64,000 nucleotides of DNA from JAWKRB01 sp041389885 (lineage in GTDB: Bacteria; Myxococcota_A; Polyangia; Polyangiales; Ga0077539): positions 124,001-188,000 of the forward strand of contig JAWKRB010000014.1 in NCBI GenBank assembly GCA_041389885.1, given 5' to 3'. How positions within the stretch are numbered: the first letter of the stretch is position 1; each line of letters begins with the position of its first letter. The translations under genes were made by a program, and so were the position numbers. The notes beneath the pieces are model-generated. The model saw only the letters and a list, made by a program, of their open reading frames with translations, did no database searches and was not told where the DNA came from. Of the stretch, positions 37,231-48,457 are shown piece by piece.

Positions 37231-38176
37231 GTGCCCGATGACCTCACCCTTCGCCGGTCGCTGTACCGGCAGATGCTGCTGATCCGGCGCTTCGAGGAGG
37301 CCTCTGCCAAGGCCTACTCGCAGGGAAAGATCGGCGGCTTTCTGCACCTCTACATTGGCCAGGAGGCCAGCGCGGTCGGCGCGCTCTCCGCGTTGCGTGA
37401 GAGCGACTACGTCCTGGGGACCTACCGCGACCACGGCCTCGCGCTCGCCCGGGGGATGTCGGCGCGCTCGTGCATGGCGGAGCTCTTCGGCAAGGTCACC
37501 GGCTGCTCCAAGGGCCTCGGCGGGAGCATGCACTTCTTCGACGCCGAGAAGCGGATGCTCGGCGGCTACGGCATCGTCGGCGGCCACGTGCCGCTCGCGG
37601 CGGGCGTCGCCTTCGCGGCGAAGTATCGCGGCGACGGCGACGTGGTGCTGTGCTTCCTCGGCGAGGGCGCGGTCAGCATTGGTGACTTTAACGAGGCGCG
37701 CTCGCTCGCCGCGCTGTGGAAGCTTCCGCTGGTCACGATCGTGGAGAACAACGAGTACTCCATGGGCACGCCGCTCGAGCGCTCGCTCGCGGTGCCCGAC
37801 ACCAGCCTCAAGGCGCTCGCCTACGGCATGGCTCGGGACCACTTCGTCGCGGACGATGTGATGACCGTGCGGAGCCGCGTCGGGGCCGCGGTGGCGCGCG
37901 CGCGCGAGGAGTCGCTGCCCACCCTCATCGAGATCCGCACGTACCGCTACCGCGGCCACTCGATGAGCGACCCCGGGCGCTACCGCACGGCGGAGGAGGT
38001 CGAGGCGCATCGCAAGCAAGACGCGATGCTGCGCCTCGCGCAGGAGCTCCGAGACGCGGGGGACGAGGCCGCGCTCGCGGCGGCGGAGGCCGAGGTCGAG
38101 GCCGAGGTCGAAGACGCGGTGCGCTTCGCCGAGGAGAGCGAGCAGCCGGGCGAGGAGCTCATCGAGGCGTACACCT

Positions 38177-38184
<8 letters not shown>
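37231..38184 (+). CDS. pdhA: Pyruvate dehydrogenase E1 component, alpha subunit
   Basis: E1 alpha binds thiamine diphosphate and, with E1 beta, decarboxylates pyruvate and acetylates the lipoyl arm of E2. The TPP motif runs from GEGAVSIGDFNEA to VENN, and KGLGGSMHFFD and RYRGHSMSDPGRYR (phosphorylation-loop region) are standard. GTG at 37231 follows GAGGGA and gives 317 residues, the usual size. An in-frame ATG at 37171 has no ribosome site and would add 20 non-conserved residues. The 3' end overlaps pdhB by eight bases. Confidence 0.94.
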
Positions 38185-39154
<970 letters not shown>

Positions 39155-39168
39155 AGGAGTTACGAGCC

Positions 39169-40413
39169 GTGGCCAAGATCATCGAGTTGCCGAAGCTGTC
39201 GCCGACCATGGAGGAGGGGACGCTCGTTCGCTGGGCCAAGAAGGTGGGCGACGCCGTCGACATCGACGACCTCCTCGCCGAGGTCGAGACCGACAAGGCC
39301 ACCATGGAGTTTCGCGCCTTCGACCGCGGCACGATCCTCAAGCTCCTCGTCGAGGAGGGGGCGTTGGTCCGACTCGGCGCGCCCGTGGCCGTCTTCGGAT
39401 CACCCGGCGAGGACGTCTCGGCCCTCAAGGTCGGCGCGCCGGCGGAGGACTCGAAGGCGCCCGAGCCGCCCGCCGAGCCCGCCCGGTCGTCGTCGCCCAA
39501 GACCATCCCCCCGAAGAGCCGCGGGGGCGAAGAGCCCGCGGCGTCCGCGGTGCGCGGGGAGCGAGGGGTGGCCGGGGCGATCCTGGCGCCGAGCTCGCCG
39601 AGGGTGCGCCGCCTCGCGAGGGAGGCTGACATCGACCTCGACTCGGTGCAGGGCACGGGCCGCCGGGGGAGGGTGGGCGAGGCCGACCTGGCCGCGCCTG
39701 CCGTCGATCTCTCGAGGGTCGTGCGCGAGGGCGACTCGGTCTCCGACGCGTCTTCGATGCGCCGCACGATCGCCCGCCGGCTGGTCGAGGCGAAGCAGAG
39801 CGTGCCGCACTTCTACCTCGAGGTCGACCTCGACGTCGAAGCCCTGCTAGAGCTCCGGCAGCAGATCAACGCGGCGGGCGCCCCCGACGCGAAGGTCTCC
39901 GTGAACGACCTGTTGATCCGAGCCTGCGCGCTGAGCCTCCGCGCGGTGCCCGAGGCCAACGCGTCGTGGATCGGAGGCAAGGTCGTGCGCTACGGCCGCG
40001 TCGACGTCTCCGTGGCGGTGGCCATCGACGACGGGCTCGTCACCCCCGTGGTGCGCGGCGCCGACGGGATGACCGTGTCTGCCATCGCCGCGGTCGTGCG
40101 CGACCTCGCGGCGCGCGCCCGCGCGCGCAAGCTCAGCCTCGAGGAGATGCAGGGGGGGACCTTCTCCATCTCGAACCTCGGGATGATGGGCGTCGACCGC
40201 TTCGCGGCGGTGATCAACCCCCCGGAGAGCATGATCCTCGCGGTGGGGGCGGCGAGGGAGGTGCCCGTCGTGAAGGGCGGCGTGGTGGTGCCGGGTCGGC
40301 GTTGCGCCGTCACGCTCTCGTGCGACCACCGGGTCGTCGACGGCGCGCTGGGCGCGAGGTGGCTGCAGGCGCTCCGTGGATACGTCGAGAACCCGATGCG
40401 GATCCTCGCGTGA
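39169..40413 (+). CDS. pdhC: Dihydrolipoamide acetyltransferase (PDH E2)
   Basis: The 414-residue E2 core has a single lipoyl domain with the attachment lysine K43 in EVETDKATMEF. A flexible linker follows, then a peripheral subunit-binding domain at about 140-175 (SSPRVRRLAREADIDLDSV), and the acyltransferase domain with the catalytic DHRVVDGALGARW near the C-terminus. GTG start at 39169 follows AAGGAG. No E3 (lipoamide dehydrogenase) gene is next to it, so E3 must be encoded elsewhere. Confidence 0.95.
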   Translation: MAKIIELPKLSPTMEEGTLVRWAKKVGDAVDIDDLLAEVETDKATMEFRAFDRGTILKLLVEEGALVRLGAPVAVFGSPGEDVSALKVGAPAEDSKAPEPPAEPARSSSPKTIPPKSRGGEEPAASAVRGERGVAGAILAPSSPRVRRLAREADIDLDSVQGTGRRGRVGEADLAAPAVDLSRVVREGDSVSDASSMRRTIARRLVEAKQSVPHFYLEVDLDVEALLELRQQINAAGAPDAKVSVNDLLIRACALSLRAVPEANASWIGGKVVRYGRVDVSVAVAIDDGLVTPVVRGADGMTVSAIAAVVRDLAARARARKLSLEEMQGGTFSISNLGMMGVDRFAAVINPPESMILAVGAAREVPVVKGGVVVPGRRCAVTLSCDHRVVDGALGARWLQALRGYVENPMRILA

Positions 40414-40462
40414 GTTCTGGCTCGCGCCACACCACCGCCGCGGTGCTAGGATCGTGAGCGCC

Positions 40463-40900
40463 ATGGTCATCTCGCGTCTCTTCATCGCGCAAGACGCGCT
40501 CGACGTCTGGGTCGCCGAGGGGCGGGGGGAGGTGGTGCTCGACGAGCTCACCGATCACGCCTCCAAGCGGCGCTTTCGCTTGAGGGAGGGCGTGCGCTTC
40601 GTCGCCGAGGTCACCGGCGCGCCCGACGCCCACGGCCTCGTGGGCAAGGTGAAGGACGTCGAGCAGCTGGCGGCGCTGGAGGGCGAGCACCTGGCCGACT
40701 CGGTGATCATCGGCGACAACGCCTACCAGGTGCAGCAGGGCTTCGTCGGCGTGCCCCTGGTCGAAGAGGCCGCGGCGAGCGCGCGGTCGGCGTCCGAGGC
40801 GCCGCTCCTCGCGCCGCAAGCCCCCCCCGACCTGAGCCCGGGCGCCCAGCGGCAGACCATCGCCGCGCTCCAGGCCTTCTTCTTGAACAACGTGAAGTAG
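40463..40900 (+). CDS. Conserved hypothetical protein
   Basis: The 145-residue soluble protein starts MVISRLFIAQDALDVWVAEG and has a compact beta-rich N-terminal domain of about 95 residues. A Pro/Ala linker and a C-terminal helix (RQTIAALQAFFLNN) follow. I do not recognise the family. It looks conserved in style (well-formed ends, good coding bias) and lies between pdhC and the ccsA-like gene. Confidence 0.6.
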   Translation: MVISRLFIAQDALDVWVAEGRGEVVLDELTDHASKRRFRLREGVRFVAEVTGAPDAHGLVGKVKDVEQLAALEGEHLADSVIIGDNAYQVQQGFVGVPLVEEAAASARSASEAPLLAPQAPPDLSPGAQRQTIAALQAFFLNNVK

Positions 40901-40919
40901 CCCTCGAGCCCGTTTCGCC

Positions 40920-41704
40920 GTGCACGACCTCTTGTTCCTCGCCGCCGCGGTCCTCTACGGGGTCGCCTCCATCGCGCTCCTCGCGCACCTCGCGAAGGGG
41001 ACCGACGGCGCGCCCGCGCGGCTGGGCCCGAGGCTGATGGCGGGCGCCGCGGCGCTGCACCTGCTGCATGATCTCCTGCGGTGGTCCTCGGGCGCGGGGC
41101 CCTTCGGGGGCTCCGAGAGGGCCTGTCGACCCTCGCCCTGCTGATGGTGGGGGCTTCTTCGCCGTGCACTGGCGCGCGCCGCACCGGCGGCGTCGGCGCG
41201 TTCGTCGCGCCGCTCGCGTTGCTGGCGCTGCTGGCCTCCCGCGCCGCGAGTGATCGGGAGGGCGCTCCGGGGGGCGCGCTCCTCGCGATGCACGTCGGCA
41301 GCGTGCTGGTCGCGACGGCGGCGTTCACCGTGGCCGCCGCGATGGCCGCGGCGTACCTGCTCCAGGAGCGAGAGCTGAAGCAGAAGCGCCTCGGAGGGAT
41401 CTTTCGACGCCTGCCCTCTCTCGAGGTGATGGACACCTACTCGTTTCGCTGCGTCGCCCTCGGTCTGCCCGCGCTCACGCTCGGCATCGTCGCGGGGCTG
41501 TTCGTGAGCGCGCGGGCCGCCACCGGCGCCACGGGCGCGTGGCAGCAGTACGTCGCCCTGGGGGTCTGGGCCGTGTTCGCGGCGGTGCTCGTGCTGCGCG
41601 TGGTCGCGGGCTGGCGCGGGCGTCGCGGCGCCATCGGGACGCTCCTGGGCTACGCGTGCGCGCTCACGGTCCTGGCGGGCTACTTCCTGCGGGGGGTGGT
41701 GTGA
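40920..41704 (+). CDS. CcsA/HemX-like membrane protein (frame-broken)
   Basis: The gene encodes an integral membrane protein of the CcsA/HemX type, which is commonly placed before hemA. The first part (VHDLLFLAAAVLYGVASIA, to about 41118) and the last part (FVAPLALLALLAS to the end) are in different frames. The main break fits loss of one G in GGG at 41119-41121. A second apparent pair, a lost G in 41149-41153 and an extra base near 41171-41182, would restore LALLMVGGFFAVHWRA. One net base added gives 786 nt, a whole 261-codon gene. The stop overlaps hemA (GTGA). Sequence error is likely. Confidence 0.75.
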
Positions 41705-42966
41705 GCGTGGGCGTCGTGGTGGTCGGCGTGAATCATCGGAGCGCGTCGGTGGAGCTGCGCGAGCGCCTCGCCGTCGCGTCGGACGCGATCGAGGAGGCGG
41801 TGCGCGGCGTTCGCGCGCTCGACGGCGTGCGCGAGGCCGTGCTCGTCGCGACCTGCAACCGGGTCGAGGTCTACGCCGCGGGCGACGACGACGATCGGGT
41901 CGCGCGCGCCGCGCAGGCCTTCTTCGCCTCGCGGGGCGCCGACGACGCGCAGCGCTACGAGCACCGCGGGGGCGACGCCGTGCGCCACGCCTTCAGGGTG
42001 TGCGCGAGCCTCGACTCGATGGTCGTGGGCGAGCCGCAGATCCTGGGGCAGGTGAAGGAGGCGTACAGCGTCGCCAAGGCCGCGGGCTGCGTCGGCGCGA
42101 GCCTCTCGAGGCTGATGTCTCACGCGTTCCTCGCGGCGAAGCGCGTTCGCACCGAGACCGGGATCGCGTCGGGGCAGGTGTCGGTGGCGAGCGTCGCGGC
42201 CGACCTCGCGCGGGGGATCTTCGGCGACCTCAAGGGCCGCAGGGTGCTCGTGGTGGGCGCGGGCAAGATGGCGCTCGGGGCCGCGCGCAGCCTCGTGCGG
42301 CACGGCGCGCAGCTCGCGGTGGCGAACAGGAGCTTCGCCCGCGCTGAGGCCCTGGCGAAGGAGCAGGGCGGCACCGCGCACCCCTTCAGCGACCTCACGA
42401 TGCTGTTGCAGCACTGCGACGTGGTGGTGTGCTCGACCGGCGCGCAGGGCTACGTGCTCTCGAGGGACCTCGTGCAGTCTGCGATGCGCGCTCGGCGCGG
42501 CCGCTCGCTGTTCATCATCGACATCACCGTGCCGCGCAACGTCGACCCCAGGGTCGGCGACCTCGACAGCGTGTACCTCTACGACCTCGACGACCTGGAG
42601 CAGATCGTCGCCGAGGGAGGCAGGACCCGCAGCGAGGCGCGGCAGGCGGCCGAGGACATCGTGTCGGAGGAGGTCGTCGGCTTCGTCCGGGCGGAGCGGG
42701 AGAAGGTCGGCGCGGGGCCCACCATCGCGGCGATTCGTCAGCGGTATCGCGCCGCGGCGCAGGCGGAGCTCGAGCGCTCCTTCGCGCAGCGGCTGAAGCA
42801 CCTCAAGGAAGACGAGCGAAAGGCCGTGGAGGCGATGATCGAGGCGTATACGAACAAGGTGCTGCACGCGCCGACGATGGCCCTCCGCGCGGCGGGGAGC
42901 TCGGGCGATGACGCGCTCCTCAGCGCCGCGCAGACGATCTTCGGGCTCGCGGAGGGCGGGTCGTGA
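41701..42966 (+). CDS. hemA: Glutamyl-tRNA reductase
   Basis: The enzyme reduces glutamyl-tRNA to glutamate-1-semialdehyde, the first step of tetrapyrrole synthesis by the C5 route. GTG at 41701 gives 421 residues. It has the N-terminal VVGVNHRSASVELRERL, the catalytic cysteine C52 in VATCNRVEVYA, the SMVVGEPQILGQVK block, and the NADPH site GRRVLVVGAGKMALGAA. The C-terminal dimerisation helices are intact. It overlaps both neighbours by four bases (GTGA), so ccsA-like, hemA and hemC form one operon. Confidence 0.96.
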   Translation: MSVGVVVVGVNHRSASVELRERLAVASDAIEEAVRGVRALDGVREAVLVATCNRVEVYAAGDDDDRVARAAQAFFASRGADDAQRYEHRGGDAVRHAFRVCASLDSMVVGEPQILGQVKEAYSVAKAAGCVGASLSRLMSHAFLAAKRVRTETGIASGQVSVASVAADLARGIFGDLKGRRVLVVGAGKMALGAARSLVRHGAQLAVANRSFARAEALAKEQGGTAHPFSDLTMLLQHCDVVVCSTGAQGYVLSRDLVQSAMRARRGRSLFIIDITVPRNVDPRVGDLDSVYLYDLDDLEQIVAEGGRTRSEARQAAEDIVSEEVVGFVRAEREKVGAGPTIAAIRQRYRAAAQAELERSFAQRLKHLKEDERKAVEAMIEAYTNKVLHAPTMALRAAGSSGDDALLSAAQTIFGLAEGGS

Positions 42967-43874
42967 AGGTCCTTCGGCTCGCGACGCGCAGGAGCGCGTT
43001 GGCCCTCGCGCAGAGTGGTCAGGTGGCGGCGCGGATCCGCGCGGCCAACCCCGGTCTGGAGGTCGAGCTGGTTCACGTCGTGACCGCGGGGGACCGGATC
43101 CAGGATCGCCCGCTCGCGTCCATCGGGGGCAAGGGGCTCTTCGTGAAGGAGATCGAGCTCACCCTCGCCGAGGGCGCCGCCGACCTCGCGGTGCACTCGA
43201 TGAAGGACCTGCCGGCGGAGCTCCCGAGCGATCTTTGGATCGCCGCCGTGCCCGCGCGCGAGAGCCCCTGGGATCTCCTCGCGACCGTCGACGGTCGCGG
43301 CCTCGCAGAGCTCCCTCAGGCCGCCAGGGTCGGCACGGCGTCTCAGCGACGCTCGGTGCAGCTGCTGGCTCGGCGCCCCGACCTTCGCGTCGAGATGCTC
43401 CGGGGGAACATCGACACTCGCGTTCGTCGCTTGCGTGAGGGTGACTTCGACGCGATCGTGCTCGCCGAGGCCGGGGTTCGGCGCCTGGGCATCGAGGTGC
43501 GGGGCGTGACGCTGGAGGGCGCGATCGTCCCGGCGGTGGCGCAGGGCGCGCTGGCGCTCGAGGCGAGGCGGGGGGACGAGGCCGTGGCCGCCGCCGTGCG
43601 CGCGCTGCACGATCCGAAGACCGCGGCGGAGACCACCGCGGAGCGCGCCGTGATGACGGCGCTGTCGGGCAGCTGCGTGACGCCCATGGGCGCCCTCGCG
43701 CGCTGGGACCAGGCCGCGGGCACCCTCTCGATGGAGGGATTTCTCGCCCGGGACGACGGCTCGGCGCAGGTCGTCGACGCGCTGGTGGCGAGCTTCGCCG
43801 GGGGAGAGGCCGAGGCGCTCGAGGCGGGCGCGAGGCTCGCGGAGAGGCTCCGGGAGGCGCTGGCGGGGCGCTGA
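42963..43874 (+). CDS. hemC: Porphobilinogen deaminase
   Basis: HemC joins four porphobilinogens into hydroxymethylbilane. The 303-residue protein has RLATRRSALALAQSGQVAARI at the start, the DLPAELPSDLWIAAVPARE substrate loop, RGNIDTRVRRL, and the cofactor-binding cysteine C238 in GSCVTPMG. GTG start overlaps the hemA stop. No hemD follows; mreB comes next after a promoter-like gap. Confidence 0.96.
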   Translation: MKVLRLATRRSALALAQSGQVAARIRAANPGLEVELVHVVTAGDRIQDRPLASIGGKGLFVKEIELTLAEGAADLAVHSMKDLPAELPSDLWIAAVPARESPWDLLATVDGRGLAELPQAARVGTASQRRSVQLLARRPDLRVEMLRGNIDTRVRRLREGDFDAIVLAEAGVRRLGIEVRGVTLEGAIVPAVAQGALALEARRGDEAVAAAVRALHDPKTAAETTAERAVMTALSGSCVTPMGALARWDQAAGTLSMEGFLARDDGSAQVVDALVASFAGGEAEALEAGARLAERLREALAGR

Positions 43875-43912
43875 GCCGCGCTCGGGGATTTCGCGCGAAT
43901 CGACGGGGGGGT

Positions 43913-43942
43913 TTGATCGGGCGCGGTCGGCGCTGATATAGG
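43913..43942 (+). promoter_or_regulatory. Possible sigma-70 promoter for mreB
   Basis: TTGATC (43913-43918) and TATAGG (43937-43942) are separated by 18 bases and lie 57 bases upstream of the mreB start, in the only sizeable gap between hemC and mreB. The match is good for such GC-rich DNA. Confidence 0.5.
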
Positions 43943-43998
43943 TGCCCCCGCCTGGACGACTGCGGAACTCGCCGTCGAAGCCGCGGCGGAGGTGATGG

Positions 43999-45033
43999 AT
44001 GCTCTTCGACTGGGTGAGTGGTCTCTTCTCGAACGATCTCGCGATCGATCTCGGGACCGCCAACACGCTCATCTATGTGAAGGGCAAGGGCATCGTCTCG
44101 TGCGAGCCCAGCGTGGTCGCGGTGCGCAAGGACGAGCGCGGGATCAAGCGCGTGCACGCCGTCGGCCGCGAGGCGAAGGAGATGCTCGGGCGAACGCCGG
44201 GGTTGATCCACGCCGTGCGCCCGCTGCGCGACGGGGTCATCGCCGACTTCGAGATCACCGAGGCGATGCTCAAGCACTTCATCGAGAAGGCGCTCAGCCG
44301 CCGCACCCTCGTGAAGCCCCGCATCGTGATCTGCGTGCCCTTCGGCATCACCGAGGTCGAGAAGCGCGCCGTGCGCGAGAGCGCCGAGAGCGCGGGCGCC
44401 CGCGAGGTCTACCTCATCGAGGAGCCCATGGCGGCGGCCATCGGCGCGGGGCTCCCCGTCACCGAGCCCACGGGCAACATGGTGGTCGACATCGGCGGAG
44501 GCACCACCGAGGTCGCCGTGATCTCCCTCGCGGGCATCGTGTTCTCGCAGTCGATCCGCGTGGGCGGCGACAAGATGGACGACGCGATCATCGCGTACAT
44601 GAAGCGCAAGTATAACCTCCTCGTCGGCGAGCAGACCGCCGAGCGGGTGAAGTGCCAGGTGGGCAACGCCTACCCCCTCGACGAGCCCATCACGATGGAG
44701 GTCAAGGGGCGCGACCTCGTCGCCGGGGTCCCGCGCACGGTGGTGGTGAACAGCGACGAGATCCGCGACGCGCTGGCCGAGCCGATCAACGCCATCGTCG
44801 AGGCCGTGATGAGCTCGCTAGAGAAGACCCCCCCGGAGCTCTCGGCCGACATCAAGGACAAGGGCATCGTGCTCACCGGCGGCGGCGCGTTGCTGCGCAA
44901 CCTCGACATCCTCCTGCGCGAGGAGACGGGGCTCCCCGTGATGGTCGCCGACGACCCGATCAGCGCGGTGGTGCTCGGCTGCGGCAAGAGCCTCGATCAC
45001 CCCGAGCTGCTCAAGCAGATCGCGATCGGCTGA
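43999..45033 (+). CDS. mreB: Rod shape-determining protein MreB
   Basis: MreB is the bacterial actin that guides cell-wall synthesis along the cylinder. The 344-residue protein starts MLFDWVSGLFSNDLAIDLG and has the actin-fold nucleotide motifs DLGTANTLIYVKGKGIV, MVVDIGGGTTEVAVISL and GIVLTGGGALLRNLDILL. Length is typical. The usual mreC and mreD are not downstream; the aldehyde dehydrogenase gene follows instead. Confidence 0.97.
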   Translation: MLFDWVSGLFSNDLAIDLGTANTLIYVKGKGIVSCEPSVVAVRKDERGIKRVHAVGREAKEMLGRTPGLIHAVRPLRDGVIADFEITEAMLKHFIEKALSRRTLVKPRIVICVPFGITEVEKRAVRESAESAGAREVYLIEEPMAAAIGAGLPVTEPTGNMVVDIGGGTTEVAVISLAGIVFSQSIRVGGDKMDDAIIAYMKRKYNLLVGEQTAERVKCQVGNAYPLDEPITMEVKGRDLVAGVPRTVVVNSDEIRDALAEPINAIVEAVMSSLEKTPPELSADIKDKGIVLTGGGALLRNLDILLREETGLPVMVADDPISAVVLGCGKSLDHPELLKQIAIG

Positions 45034-45086
45034 GCCCGGCGGCGGGCTGTACAAGACCTCGGGCGGAGTCGTAACGTCCGCGCGCA

Positions 45087-46517
<1,431 letters not shown>

Positions 46518-46518
46518 C

Positions 46519-47025
46519 TCAGAGGTCGAACCACCAGACCGTCAGGCTCACGCCCCACAGCGCGGCGGTGCTCCCGAAGGCGAGCCAGCCCAGCCAGAGC
46601 GCCCGGCGGGCGCGCGCGGCGGCGGGGGCGAGGTCGGGCTCGTCGGTCTTCGCGTAGGCGCTGAGGGAGGCGAGGATCCCCACCCATCCCAGGGGGTTGC
46701 AGCAGCCCACCACGGCGAGGGCCGAGAGCGCGGCGGCGACGGCGGCGCGGCCCGCGATGGCCCCGCGGTCTTCGGTCGCGGCAGGCGCGGCGGCGCGGGC
46801 GAGGACGCGCGGGGGCGACCACGCCCCGGGCGGCGGGGGCGCGACCTCGGTGCGGTGCGGAGCGGGAGGCGCGAGGTCGGTGCGGGCGGTCGCCGGGGCG
46901 TACGCGGGGGCCGCCCGGGTCGGGGGGAGCTCGCGCGGGGGCGTCGGCGCGCCGCACCGCGGGCACGCCGCCGAGGCGTCGGGCGCCGAGAACGCCAGCG
47001 CGCATCGCGTGCAGCGGACGAACAT
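46519..47025 (-). CDS. Zinc-ribbon, CD225/dispanin-like membrane protein
   Basis: ATG at 47025 gives 168 residues. The N-terminus is a zinc ribbon with two CxxC pairs (C5, C8, C22, C25). A Pro/Ala-rich linker of about 70 residues follows. The C-terminus has two hydrophobic helices: ALSALAVVGCCNPLGWVGIL, then a charged loop with ARARRALWLG, then AFGSTAALWGVSLTVWWF. The CCNPLG element and the following amphipathic loop resemble the CD225/dispanin family. It sits on the opposite strand between the two microcompartment genes. Function unknown. Confidence 0.65.
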   Translation of the reverse strand: MFVRCTRCALAFSAPDASAACPRCGAPTPPRELPPTRAAPAYAPATARTDLAPPAPHRTEVAPPPPGAWSPPRVLARAAAPAATEDRGAIAGRAAVAAALSALAVVGCCNPLGWVGILASLSAYAKTDEPDLAPAAARARRALWLGWLAFGSTAALWGVSLTVWWFDL

Positions 47026-47117
47026 CGACGCGACGCTACCCCGTCGCGGGCGCGGCCGCACCTCGCGGCGCCTTGTAGGCAGCGGGAGCCGCGTGATACC
47101 CACCTTGAGCTCGCGAC

Positions 47118-47684
47118 GTGGGTCCTGCGCTTGCCATCCTTGAGGTCCGTTCCATCGCGCGGGGGTACCTCGCGCTCGATGCGATGGCGAAGCGCGCGGT
47201 GATCACGGTGCTCCAGGCGGAGCCGATCTCTCCAGGCAGGTTCTGGATCGCCGTGGGCGGCGGCGAGGCCGAGGTCGAGGAGTCGCTCGAGGCCGGCGTC
47301 GACGCCGCGGCCGACTCGCGCATCGACCACGTGCTGCTGACCTTCGCGCACGACGAGGTGATCCACGCGGTGCGAGAGGGCCCGCGTCGCGCGGCGGTCG
47401 ACGGGTCGATCGGCGTGCTCGAGTTCGCGACGCTCTCGTCGGCGATTCGCGCGGCCGACGCGGCGCTGAAATGCGCCGACGTCTCCCTCGTCGACCTGCA
47501 CCTCGCGCGGGGCATCGGCGGCAAGGGGTACCTCGTGCTCTGCGGCGCGCTCTCCGACGTCGAAGCCGCGCTCGACGCCGGCGCCGCGAGCGGGGGCGAG
47601 GAGCACCTCGTGGGGCGTGAGCTCATGGCCAACCCCGACGAGGCCGTGCCCACCGTACCCGCGCGCAGAGGCTCTCTGCGCTAG
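47118..47684 (+). CDS. Tandem-domain microcompartment shell protein (BMC-T, PduT-like)
   Basis: The 188-residue protein (GTG start) contains two BMC domains in tandem, about residues 3-88 and 97-165. They align by eye with PduT: ALAILEVRSIARGYLALDAM matches the first domain start, and GSIGVLEFATLSSAIRAADA and HLARGIGGKGYLVLCG match the second. BMC-T proteins form trimers that tile the shell of bacterial microcompartments. In PduT a cysteine in the CPGKF loop binds a 4Fe-4S cluster at the trimer centre; here the loop is SPGRF, so that ligand is missing. No other shell gene (BMC-H, BMC-P) is in the window, so they must be encoded elsewhere. Confidence 0.9.
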   Translation: MGPALAILEVRSIARGYLALDAMAKRAVITVLQAEPISPGRFWIAVGGGEAEVEESLEAGVDAAADSRIDHVLLTFAHDEVIHAVREGPRRAAVDGSIGVLEFATLSSAIRAADAALKCADVSLVDLHLARGIGGKGYLVLCGALSDVEAALDAGAASGGEEHLVGRELMANPDEAVPTVPARRGSLR

Positions 47685-47851
47685 GCGTTTGCGCGCGCGA
47701 GAGGTGAGCTGGAGTGTTGTGTGGGTGAGTGGGTTGGTCTATGGTCCCGCGCGCTCGCAGGACGGCGTCGGCCCCCCTCGGAGGCGCAGCGCTGCGCGCT
47801 CGACGGGCGCGCCAGAGACCCGTTCGGCGGCCGGCACTCCGAGCGCTCTGC

Positions 47852-48457
47852 ATGGCAACCCCCGAGGAACAGCTCCAGTGGATCGAACGCGCCCGAGGCG
47901 GCGACGTCCGCGCGTTTGAGCACCTCGTGCGCCATCACCAGCGGCGGATCTACCGCCTCGCCCTGCACCTGACCGGCAGCGGCGGCGACGCCGACGACGT
48001 CACGCAAGAGACCTTCTTTCGCGCCTACCGGGCGATCGAGCGCTTCGACGGGCGGGCCGAGATCTTCACCTGGCTCTACCGCATCTGCGTGAACGTCGCG
48101 CTGAACCTCCGCAGGAGCGGTCGACGGGTGGTGGCGAACCTCGACGACCCGCGGGTGCCTGAGCCCGCCGCAGACGGAGAGAACCCCGCCGCGAGCGCCG
48201 AGCGCGCCCAGGCGTACCGAGCGTTGACCCGAGCGCTCGACGGGCTGTCCGAGTCGCTGCGCACCACCCTGGTGCTCGCGTGCGTCGAGCAGCTGCCCTA
48301 CAAAGACATCGCCCAGGTCCTGGGTTGTAGCGAAGGCACCGTCGCGTGGCGCGTGCACGAGGCCCGCAAGCGGCTCCGTGACGCGCTGCCCGATGAGGTG
48401 CTCGCTCCGCTAGAAACCCAGGAGCCCGCCGGAGGCGCGCGTGGACGACGAGCTTAA
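47852..48457 (+). CDS. Sigma-70 family (ECF-like) sigma factor
   Basis: ATG at 47852 gives 201 residues. Region 2 (about 10-85) includes DADDVTQETFFRAYRAIERF and TWLYRICVNVALNLRR. Region 4 (about 125-180) includes SESLRTTLVLACVEQLPYKD and the helix-turn-helix IAQVLGCSEGTVAWRVHEAR. It is an RpoE-like ECF factor. Its 3' end overlaps the next gene by 17 bases, so the downstream membrane protein is a strong candidate for its anti-sigma factor. The frame extends upstream to 47729 without conserved sequence. Confidence 0.92.
   Translation: MATPEEQLQWIERARGGDVRAFEHLVRHHQRRIYRLALHLTGSGGDADDVTQETFFRAYRAIERFDGRAEIFTWLYRICVNVALNLRRSGRRVVANLDDPRVPEPAADGENPAASAERAQAYRALTRALDGLSESLRTTLVLACVEQLPYKDIAQVLGCSEGTVAWRVHEARKRLRDALPDEVLAPLETQEPAGGARGRRA

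Noticed and set aside
43875..43998. hemD gene after hemC
   Set aside because: Only a promoter-like gap is found before mreB. hemD must be elsewhere.
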